Of a stretch of DNA of 64,000 nucleotides, positions 52,752-61,100 are shown piece after piece (the stretch's first letter is position 1; each line of letters starts with the position of its first letter). The notes under the pieces are model-generated. The model was given only the letters and a program-made list of their open reading frames with translations, ran no database searches and was not told where the DNA came from. This DNA comes from Pseudomonas sp. TH41 (GTDB lineage: Bacteria > Pseudomonadota > Gammaproteobacteria > Pseudomonadales > Pseudomonadaceae), in NCBI RefSeq assembly GCF_016650695.1, contig NZ_JAEKFH010000006.1, positions 558,001 through 622,000 of the forward strand, written 5' to 3'. The position numbers and the translations under genes were made by a program.

Positions 52752-54647
52752 ATGAAGCCGGCCTTGATCAACGCCCATGCACAACAAGTGCTGCAAGCCG
52801 TGCAGGACACTCACGCCAACCATGGCCCTATTGCTGACCGTGCCATCACACGATCTTGGCGCCGGTGCCTGGATCAGTATCAGCTCGATCCTGCCAGTCG
52901 CCGCGCACCTAACGTGGTTGAGCATCCACGCTTGCAGGATCACCGCGCGCCACTGGAACACATCATCGCTGTGGCGCACTGGCAGATGAGTAACTTGCAC
53001 CAACAACTCGGACGTGATGGCCACGTGGTGCTACTCACCGATGCTCGCGGTGTGGCGATCGACAGTGTGTTTAACGAATCCGAACGAGCCGAATTTCAGC
53101 GTTCCGGGCTGTGGCTCGGCTCTGTATGGAGTGAAGATTGCGAAGGCACCAACGGTGTCGGCACCTGCTTGGTCGAGCGAGCGCACGTAACCATCCGTCG
53201 TGATGAGCATTTCCGTGGCAAGCACGTCGGTCTTACCTGTTCGGCAAGCCCGATATTTGATGCGAGTGGAGAGTTGCTAGCCGTGCTCAACCTCTCTTCT
53301 GTAAGGGATGACCACAGCCTTCAGCAACACTTCCAGGCCATGGCATTGACCAACCTATCGGCCAAGTTAATAGAGAGCTGTTTTTTCTTGGGGCATGATC
53401 CGCAGCGATATTTGCTGCGCTTCCACCCTGAGGCAGGCTTCGTTGGACTGCTGGGTGAAGGACTGCTCAGTTTCGACGAGAGTGCCCGTATTTGCTCAGT
53501 CAATCATGCTGCGCTGGATCTGTTGGGCCTCAGCCGTGATCAAGTGATCGGCCAGTCTCTAACAATGCTGTTGGAAACACCTATTGAGCAGGTGATGAGC
53601 CAGGCCAGCTCTCAGCCGAGTGTCTGTTGGCCAGTGCGGCTGGTGGACGGACGCCAGTTCTACGGGCAGCTGCGAGAACCCGCGCACCAGGCGCCCTTAG
53701 TCATTCCCGCGACTCCCAAAATCAACGACTTGCACGTGTGCTTGGAAGACCCACGCCTGCAACGCGGCTTTGCTCGCGCATTACGTGTTTTGGAGCGTGA
53801 CGTTCCGGTGTTTTTACAGGGCGAAACCGGTACTGGCAAAGAAGCTTTTGCTGCGGCGCTGCACCGCGCCAGCTCCCGAGCGACCCAGCCGTTTGTGGCG
53901 ATCAATTGCGCAGCCATTCCAGAAACGCTGATCGAAAGCGAGCTGTTCGGCTATCGCGGCGGTAGCTTCACCGGTGCACGTAAAGACGGGATGATCGGTA
54001 AGCTGGAACAGGCCCACGGCGGCATACTATTTCTTGATGAGATCGCCGATATGCCACTGGCTTTACAGACTCGCCTGCTGCGCGTGTTGGAGGAGCGACA
54101 GGTGGTGCCCTTAGGCGGCGCGACGGCACGTCCGCTCGATGTTCGCCTCATCAGTGCCAGCCACCAGGATCTGCACGCCTGCGTGGCCGAAGGGCGCTTC
54201 CGCGAGGATCTGTTCTACCGCGTTGCCGGGTTCGCCGTGCAGCTCCCACCGCTGCGTGAACGATCAGACAAGGGGCGTTTGCTCGACCTATTGCTGCGCG
54301 AGGAGGCAGCAGGGGGCAGGATTCGGCTAGAGGCGGGCGTCAGAGAGCGCCTGCTGACGCAGCCTTGGCCTGGCAATGTCCGGCAGCTGCGTACGTGCCT
54401 GCGCACACTGGTAGCGTTGGCGTTGGAGGGGTATGTCACCCTGGACGATTTGGCGGAGTTGCTGCCGGCAGTGCCAGCGACAGTTGCGCTGGCCGAAAAT
54501 CCGCTGGGCGTATCCGAGCGGCAGACACTGCTCAAATTGATTGAGGCGGAACACTGGCATATCGCCCATGTTGCCGCTCGCCTAGGGATCAGCCGCAATA
54601 CGCTCTATCGCAAACTGCGTCATCACGGTATTTCACGACCCGGTTGA
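52752..54647 (+). CDS. AcoR-like sigma-54-dependent activator
   Basis: 631 residues. An N-terminal GAF domain (~75-215; SVWSEDCEGTNGVGTCLVER) and a PAS-like domain (~235-320) sense a signal. The AAA+ core (~340-550) has Walker A GETGTGKE, the sigma-54 loop as GSFTGA in place of GAFTGA, and Walker B GGILFLDEIAD. A Fis-type helix-turn-helix ends it (RLGISRNTLYRKLRHHG). This is the AcoR layout: activation of a divergent catabolic gene in response to its substrate. It is divergent from the monooxygenase and very likely drives it. ATG preceded by ACGGAGAAC. Confidence 0.9.
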   Translation: MKPALINAHAQQVLQAVQDTHANHGPIADRAITRSWRRCLDQYQLDPASRRAPNVVEHPRLQDHRAPLEHIIAVAHWQMSNLHQQLGRDGHVVLLTDARGVAIDSVFNESERAEFQRSGLWLGSVWSEDCEGTNGVGTCLVERAHVTIRRDEHFRGKHVGLTCSASPIFDASGELLAVLNLSSVRDDHSLQQHFQAMALTNLSAKLIESCFFLGHDPQRYLLRFHPEAGFVGLLGEGLLSFDESARICSVNHAALDLLGLSRDQVIGQSLTMLLETPIEQVMSQASSQPSVCWPVRLVDGRQFYGQLREPAHQAPLVIPATPKINDLHVCLEDPRLQRGFARALRVLERDVPVFLQGETGTGKEAFAAALHRASSRATQPFVAINCAAIPETLIESELFGYRGGSFTGARKDGMIGKLEQAHGGILFLDEIADMPLALQTRLLRVLEERQVVPLGGATARPLDVRLISASHQDLHACVAEGRFREDLFYRVAGFAVQLPPLRERSDKGRLLDLLLREEAAGGRIRLEAGVRERLLTQPWPGNVRQLRTCLRTLVALALEGYVTLDDLAELLPAVPATVALAENPLGVSERQTLLKLIEAEHWHIAHVAARLGISRNTLYRKLRHHGISRPG

Positions 54648-55069
54648 ATGCAGAATGACATCGTCGCGTTTCCTGTCTCTGTGGACTTGGACTGAGGGTA
54701 GAAACGACATGTGTTCTCGACCTTATCGGTTGACCGAGAGAGAAGGGCTCGCTTGAGCTTCGTCACGCGCCTCAGTCAGCGGTAGCACCTGATGTTGATT
54801 GTTGTAATCGCTCATTCGGGCAAGGCCCGGCTTAATGGTAGCGTTTTAGCTACATCACGGATCGGCGCGACAAGCGTAATTGACCCCCCATGGTGCGCCC
54901 CTCCAGCTAGCGTCAAATCAGCCCGAGCCGGTGATTCAAAACCAGCTCGTGCAACTGAAACACTGACGAAACATTCCGGCCATATGATTCGCGTCGTCAT
55001 AGAGCTAAACAGAAAGGACTTGTACCAAGGCGCGCCAAACCGCCGCGCGAGAGTCAACCCAGAGCCATG
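54648..55069. other. 422-base stretch between converging genes, nothing recognised
   Basis: No supported gene, hairpin terminator or repeat was found. Confidence 0.45.
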
Positions 55070-56005
55070 CTAGCGGGGCAAGTGGCTATGCGCCGCACTG
55101 TGACTGAAGATACGGTCACTGGCTGCGTAGCGGTGCCGGCTGCCCAACGGTGGCGAGCTCTTCGGTTTGACAAGGCTGGAGGCCGGCTGCAGAAAGCTGA
55201 GTAAGGCCTGCTGGGTATCGTGCCAGGCCGTCTGGTGCTCCATATCAAGGAAGTGCCCGGCGTTCTTGATTATATGGAACTGGGACTGACGGGCATGACC
55301 GGCAAAAAGGCGGGCATCTTCCACCGAGGTGTACTCATCCCATTCGCCGTTGACAAACAGCAGCGGGACTTCGATAGCAGCGGCACAGGCGACGTAGCAG
55401 TGGGTGTCCTGGGTCAGCACCTCATTGACGTGAAAATGCATCTGCCTGTATTCGTGTTCGGCCAGGCTGCTGACATGGCGGTAATTAAAACGTTTGAACA
55501 ACGATGGCAGGTGCTTGCCGATAGTGCTGTTGATCAAGCGTCCGACATTGAGGCGATCGCAGACCTGGAGAAAATTCAGGCCGCTCTCCAGATAATCGCG
55601 CATCGGCGTATTGATCCGCGCTGCGAATGAATTGATCACCGCCTTCTCGATTCGTCGTGGCCGCTGGGCCAGTGCCAGCAAGGTAGCCGCCCCGCCCCAG
55701 GAAAAGGACAGCACATGGTGCACGGAAAAGTGTTCGATCAATTCCAGCAATATCTCTGCTTCGTCTTCCTTTCGGAGCGGTTTGCCATGGAGGTTGTGTA
55801 GTCTCGACTGACCGGCGTAGGGCTGGTCGTAGAGAACCACATTGAATCGCGGCTGCAGGTAACGCACCGTTTGGGCAAAGGATGCGGTAGTTGCCAGCGA
55901 GCCGTTGACCAGAATGATGGTCTTGTCAGCGGCGGCGTTGAGATAGTGCTCGGTATAAACCTTGTATTTTTTGCATATCTCGACGATGGCAGTTTTCGGC
56001 ATCAT
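55070..56005 (-). CDS. phaG: PhaG/RhlA-family 3-hydroxyacyl transferase
   Basis: 311 residues, alpha/beta hydrolase fold. Family blocks: YKVYTEHYLNAAADKTIILV, NGSLATTASFAQTVRYLQP, FNVVLYDQPYAGQSRLHN, the nucleophile elbow SFSWGGAATLLALAQRP, IGKHLPSLFKRFNYRHVSSL, DEYTSVEDARLF and the catalytic His in NAGHFLDME. These fit PhaG better than RhlA. PhaG links fatty-acid synthesis to medium-chain polyhydroxyalkanoate by moving 3-hydroxyacyl groups from ACP to CoA (or releasing the free acid). The C-terminal ~35 residues, rich in Ser, His and Arg, are longer and unlike the usual tail. AAGGAAG precedes the start. Confidence 0.82.
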   Translation of the reverse strand: MMPKTAIVEICKKYKVYTEHYLNAAADKTIILVNGSLATTASFAQTVRYLQPRFNVVLYDQPYAGQSRLHNLHGKPLRKEDEAEILLELIEHFSVHHVLSFSWGGAATLLALAQRPRRIEKAVINSFAARINTPMRDYLESGLNFLQVCDRLNVGRLINSTIGKHLPSLFKRFNYRHVSSLAEHEYRQMHFHVNEVLTQDTHCYVACAAAIEVPLLFVNGEWDEYTSVEDARLFAGHARQSQFHIIKNAGHFLDMEHQTAWHDTQQALLSFLQPASSLVKPKSSPPLGSRHRYAASDRIFSHSAAHSHLPR

Positions 56006-56507
56006 GTCATTTTCTTCCTTGAAAAAATTGGACTAAGCGCACAGCGTGAGCGACTGCCCATAGGGCCATATCGCAGAATGCAGAACACGTGGGCCTGACA
56101 GTGAAGTGCCAGGCAAATACATAACTTAAGGCGATTTTCATGCGTCAACGCACAAGGTTCCTCCGGTACAGCCTGCTGGCAGCACGGACAAGCAACAACG
56201 GTGCGTGGACGCCAATACGGGCGTAGTGACCAATGAGTCACTGGCTGACCAGAGGTTCAGAGTTAAGCAGATGATCTCCCACATGCAAGTGCGAAAACGA
56301 GCTATTTCTACGAGCTGTGACTATGCCCGTGAGGTTGGACTGTCAGCCATCTATGCCGCCCAGTCGGCGGATTGCCGTGCAGTTACGTATATTTTCCCAT
56401 GAGGCATCCCAACGGTGATGTCAAAACCTTGGGGGGCAGATCACAACATAGGTGGACACCAGTGACCTAAGCGTTGAGATCAGAAAGGTGTGTTAGCCGG
56501 ACGCCTA
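56006..56507. other. 502-base stretch with no recognised gene
   Basis: Upstream region of phaG and flank of the intron remnant. No promoter could be fixed and no frame has support. Confidence 0.4.
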
Positions 56508-57058
56508 GTGCGCCAGTTAAAGCTGGCGGAGGATAGTCGATGAAAGTTCGATACTGGTAAGAAATGGCGAATCAACCAGACCCCGAGTCATGCACGTTGC
56601 ACCCTGAGGTGCAGGGTGAAGCGTTGACAGGGGGAACCTATGGGTCAGGCATTGAGCCGCGTAATCAGGAATCCGGGATGCCGATGCTGTTATCACGTCG
56701 TTCTTTGACGAGATCGACCATGAATGGATGCGTGCGACGCTGCTCGCCATTCGGGATGAGCTGAAACGCGGACGTCATGAGCCTGTTCGAGTCGTGGGTC
56801 AGTGGCTTACCCGGGTGGTCAGTGGATATTTCAACTACCACGCGGTGCCGGGAAATCTGATACGTCTTGGTGGTTTTCGGTTCGCGGTATGCCATCTATG
56901 GCGGCAAGCCCTCAAGCGGCGCAGCCAGCGTAATCGAATCTAATGGTCGCGCTTCGGACGCCTTGCAGACCTATATATTCCGAGTCCCAGAAATGCACAT
57001 CCGTATCCTGAGGATCGTTTCGCGTCACATACCCGAGGCAGGAGCCGTATGCGGTAGT
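56508..57058 (+). mobile_element. Group II intron remnant with gutted reverse transcriptase
   Basis: A group II-like 5' end GTGCG (56508) runs into a small hairpin, CGCCAG (56511-56516) with CTGGCG (56523-56528). From about 56671 a decayed intron-encoded protein is readable: SFFDEIDHEWMRATLLAI joins directly to the maturase end RGRHEPVRVVGQWLTRVV, GYFNYHAVPGNLIRL and WRQALKRRSQRNRI, a TAA, then IPSPRNAHPYPEDRF. The polymerase motifs, including the YxDD box, are deleted. The element stops in the GAGCCGTATGCGGT of domain V; the rest of domains V and VI is missing. It can neither splice nor move. Confidence 0.72.
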
Positions 57059-57393
57059 TGCGCATTTAGCAGGCGCTCAAGCTGCTCACGTTCCCAGCCA
57101 CTCAATAACTCGACAGGATCAGTGCCGTAACGCTGCCAGGTTTCAAGAGTCCCGACTCGCCCGTCTGGTGCCCTGCAACCCTCACAATAGTCCAGTGTGT
57201 TGCAGTCATTGAAGCGGGTGAGTAACCAGCCATCAATCTCCACGGGCATGAGGCCATGATAGATCTCGCTCCAGGACTGGATGGAGTTTCGTGTCATGAT
57301 GCGTTTGCCAAGCGCGACGTCCGTCAGCACCTGGCAGACCTCGCGGGCCGGGAGGAGAGGGGTTGTGTTCAAATCATTCTGCGTTCGAGTCAT
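57025..57393 (-). CDS. Conserved hypothetical protein, 122 residues (DUF7693-like)
   Basis: LLPAREVCQVLTDVALGKRI near the start, then WSEIYHGLMPVEIDGWLLTR and TLDYCEGCRAPDGRVGTLE, ending in a helical EREQLERLLNAQL. A soluble Pseudomonas protein with no known role. Its last codons overlap the end of the intron remnant, so its C-terminus may have been changed by that junction. The ribosome site is weak. Confidence 0.55.
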   Translation of the reverse strand: MTRTQNDLNTTPLLPAREVCQVLTDVALGKRIMTRNSIQSWSEIYHGLMPVEIDGWLLTRFNDCNTLDYCEGCRAPDGRVGTLETWQRYGTDPVELLSGWEREQLERLLNAQLPHTAPASGM

Positions 57394-57492
57394 CGCTTGC
57401 CCATAGCTAAGCTGCGGTATGAAGTGGCGTGAATGGACAGGTCGCTCCTTCGGGCCAACGAGGCCCGGCTAGCCTAACAAGTCGAAACCTAC

Positions 57493-57737
57493 TCACTCTG
57501 GCGACATCAGCACCGCAAGCGTCATGTTGATGAACTCTTCATTCTTGCTGATCGTTTGCAGCCTACCGGGCACGTTACCTCCAACCTCCAACCTCCAACC
57601 TCCAACCTCCAACCTCCAACCTCACCCGCGCCGCGCTGCTCAACCCAAAGGGTAAGCTCCATGATTGCGGCTTCCAGGGCTACCTGGTTCTGATTGATCT
57701 TGAAGAGTAGGGAAGGAAGTAGGTCTGCATTCGACAT
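57493..57737 (-). pseudogene. DUF6124-like small gene put out of frame by a 7-bp tandem repeat
   Basis: ATG at 57737 with GGAGGAATCACA upstream. The start is MSNADLLPSLLFKINQNQVA followed by LEAAIMELTLWVEQRG, the DUF6124 family. Then a heptamer array inserts GGWRLEV repeats and the frame runs to a stop at 57522. The family's true end, LQTISKNEEFINMTLAVLM then SPE and a stop at 57493, is in another frame. One more heptamer unit, or two fewer, would restore the frame. It may be a switched-off allele rather than a dead gene. Confidence 0.75.
57577..57623. repeat. Heptanucleotide tandem repeat (ACCTCCA, 6.7 copies)
   Basis: Six perfect ACCTCCA units plus ACCTC, inside the DUF6124-like gene. Unit length is not a multiple of three, so each change in copy number shifts the frame. 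Confidence 0.95.
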
Positions 57738-58146
57738 TGTGATTCCTCCGTGGAAGAGGACAGCGTAGCAAAAGGTCTGGACGCCGGATGTAGCTCCGAC
57801 ACTGCGAGTCCTAGCTGACCAAGTGATTTTCGTTGAATACATATGGGCCACTCGAAGACTTCCTGAAAACACTCTAGCGTAGAGGTTTCGCGGAGGCCAA
57901 GAATGCTGGCAGGCTGGAACCAAGTATGGCTTTCAACATGTCGACTTCGCAGGTTGTGGAGGGGCATCTTCGATGTGGTGAGCCATTTCCCGAGCGATAA
58001 GAATGCCGATACTAGTAAAGCTGGCATACAGATGTATTCGGCCATCAAGAGAAAGGCAATCGTACTTCGAGAAGACACAGGTCATGTAGGATAGGGAGCT
58101 ACGCCGGGTCACTCTTGGCTCCTCCATAACAACCTTGAGATTTGCT
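57738..58146. other. 409-base region upstream of the NACHT gene
   Basis: It should hold the promoter of the NACHT-nuclease gene and that of the DUF6124 gene. No clear hexamers, hairpin or repeat could be fixed. Confidence 0.4.
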
Positions 58147-61100
58147 ATGACTGGGCATCTGGACGCCTTCATTCCCCTCGAGCGTACCTTCTCTAAAATC
58201 ATTCTCGATCCTGACGCCGGCGATGATTCGGATCTTAGCGCTGCACCGGCCAGATCGGGCGTATTGCAATGGTCTGATTTGCTCAGCCATCATCGAGTAA
58301 TTGTGCTGTCTGAGGCGGGGTCAGGTAAGACTGCGGAAATCCGAAATGTCGCCAGACAGCTTCGTGCTGAAGGAAAGTCCGCTTTTTTCCTTCGGATTGA
58401 ATATGTAAGAGAGCTCTTAGAAGGAGCCTTCGAAGAGGGTACTTTCGAGGAATTTCAGAGTTGGTGTGCATCCGGCACGGAAGGCTGGCTGCTCATGGAT
58501 TCAGTAGATGAAGCTCGACTCCGCGATCCTCGGGATTTCGAAATGGCGATCCGGAAGATAGGGCTTTTGATTAAGGGTATGGGCGCCCGGGCGCATATTT
58601 TAATTACAGGGCGGAGTACAGCATGGAGAGCTAGGACAGATCTTTTGCTCTGTCAGCAGGCATTTCCCTACGAGCTAGGTACCCGGCAGGTGGTTGATAC
58701 ACAAGGAGCGCAAGGGGCTCGAACCGAGGAAAAGCTAGACGAACTGTTCCTTCTCGTCACCTTGGACGACATTCACGGTGAGCAGATCGATCGTTTCTTG
58801 AGTGCCGCCGGCGTCCAGGACATGAAAGCGTTCCGCATCGCAGTAGACCGTAAAGAAGCATGGTCTCTTACCACGAGACCGCAGGACTTTCTGGAGCTAG
58901 TCGACTTCTGGGACAAGCACCACCGTATCGGCACGCGCTTCGAGCTAATGAAGAGCAGTATTGAACGCCGCCTTGAGGAGCGCGACCAGAATCGTTCAGA
59001 GCTCCGGCCCATTTCTGCGGAGAAACTAAGGGAAGGCGTACGACTCATTGCAGCAGCGACAACGCTAGGGCAAACATCCGCCATTCGCGTTCCTGACGGT
59101 GAGGACAACAAAAAAGGTATCCCAATCCGAGCGGTGCTCAAACACTGGAATGATGCAGAATGCGCTGCGTTGCTGAGTCGTCCAGTTTTCGACGAAGGCA
59201 TTTACGGCACGGTTCGCTTCCATCACCGCTCTGTACGCGAGTATTTGACAGCGGAGTGGTTGTATCGGCTAATTCTGGACGAGGCATCTCGTGTCAAAAT
59301 CGAGAACCTATTCTTCCGGACTCAGTATGGGCTTGAAGTCATCGACCCAACAATGCGCCCAATCTTACCGTGGGTGGCGCTACTGGACGTCCGTGTTTGC
59401 GCCCGGGTGGCACGGGTCGCCCCAGAAGTGTTCTTTGAGGGTGGCGATCCAGGCCAGTTGCCTCTGAGTACGAGGCGCAGCGTCTTACGCAAAGCATGCG
59501 AGCAGTTGGCGCAGCCAGCACATAGCTGGGGTCTAACCGATTACTCGGCTGTCCAACGATTTGCTAACATCGACCTCACCCAAGACATCAGAGAGCTGCT
59601 GGATCACTACCGCACCAATGACGACATCGTTTGGTTCCTGCTAAGAATGATATGGCAGGGGGAGGTCGTGGGTGCTCTGCACGAAGCGAAGCAATTCGCT
59701 CTCAATGCACAAAATAAGTACACCCGTTCTGCAGCAATCCGCGCCGTCATCGACCTAGGGTCACCTCAAGATATCGCAGATGTGCGTGACGCACTGTTGG
59801 CAGGTACACGCCGAGTTAACCGGGATTGGTTAGCTGAGTTGCTCGACGATATTCCACTCGACGAGCGATGGCTCCCGTGGTTGATGAAGGCAATCCGGCG
59901 ATCCGAAAAGCAAGAACGCTTTAGCGGTAGTGACACGCTAGCAGCTCGGCTTTCCGCCATGGCAAGCGAATGTCCGCTGGCGAGTCTTCCAGCACTCATC
60001 AGTGGGCTTAGCGCGCTCTTGGACAAGCCTCCAGTCGTTGAGCGTGGCTTCTGCACCGTCTCCAAAAGGTACGGCTGGCTTTTGGAAATAGCCGGCATAG
60101 CAGTATTCCGTCTACTAGAAGCGAGAGATACGTTTGCGCTCGATCAGCCGGCGCTCTCAATTCTGTGCAAGCTGCCCCAAGCTCAGATGTTCAATGAGTT
60201 GGATGCTCGCGAGCTGTGCGACAGTATCCGGAAATTTGTGCCGTCCTGGCCGCAGCTCGACTATCAATTGTTCTGGCACGATGTTGCGCTGGCCCGCAAA
60301 GGTCGAGTCCATCGCGAGGAGCCGGTGGTTAGCGTCTGGCAGTTGATCGGCTTTCGGCCATTTTGGTCATTTAACAAAACGAATTTCGAACTCGCTTGCG
60401 ATGATATCGTCAACCGCCCGGTAGTGGATGATCGCCTGATGGCGTTAAGCATGGCTTTCCAAATCTATGCGGAAAATGACAAACCTACCGCCTGGGAGAG
60501 CCGACTGAGGAAGGCTACCGAGCCCGAGAACACACTGTACGAGAAGTTTGAGAGCCTCCTGAATCCACCAGTGCGAGAAGTCCAAGAGTGGGAACTCAAC
60601 CAAGCCCAGTGGAAGGAAGAATCAGCCCAGCGACAAGCTCTAGAAGAGGAGCACCGTCGCTCTTGGCGGGAAGGGCTTGCTGCAGACGTTGCGAGACTGA
60701 ACGGCAGTGAGCCAGGCGTGATGACTCGTAGCCAGGCCTACCTTATGGATCGGATGGGAGAAGGCTCGTCGACATCAAACACTTGGCGCAGCGGGGATTG
60801 GAAATCGCTAAGCGAAGAATTTGGCTTGCCCGTTGCTCAAGCCTTTCGCGAAGGTGCGATCAGATTCTGGCGTAGTTACTGTCCGACATTGCCCTCGGAG
60901 GGAGCAGCAGTTAACACGACACCATATCAAGTGATTTTTGGACTGATAGGGGTTGGTATAGAAGCGAGAGAGGAGCCCTCGCGCTTCTCGCAAATGTCTG
61001 TTGAGAATGCCGAATACGCAGCTCGCTACGGCCTACTTGAACTAAATGGCTTCCCTGACTGGCTCCCTAAGCTCTTTGGACTTTTCCCAGACTCCGTCCT

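Noticed and set aside
55070..56005. RhlA (rhamnolipid precursor synthase)
   Set aside because: Same family, but the central and C-terminal blocks (IGKHLPSLFKRFNYRHVSSL, RDYLESG) fit PhaG better, and no rhlB or rhlR/I follows.
57577..57623. Possible CRISPR-like repeat
   Set aside because: It is a simple 7-bp tandem array with no spacers.
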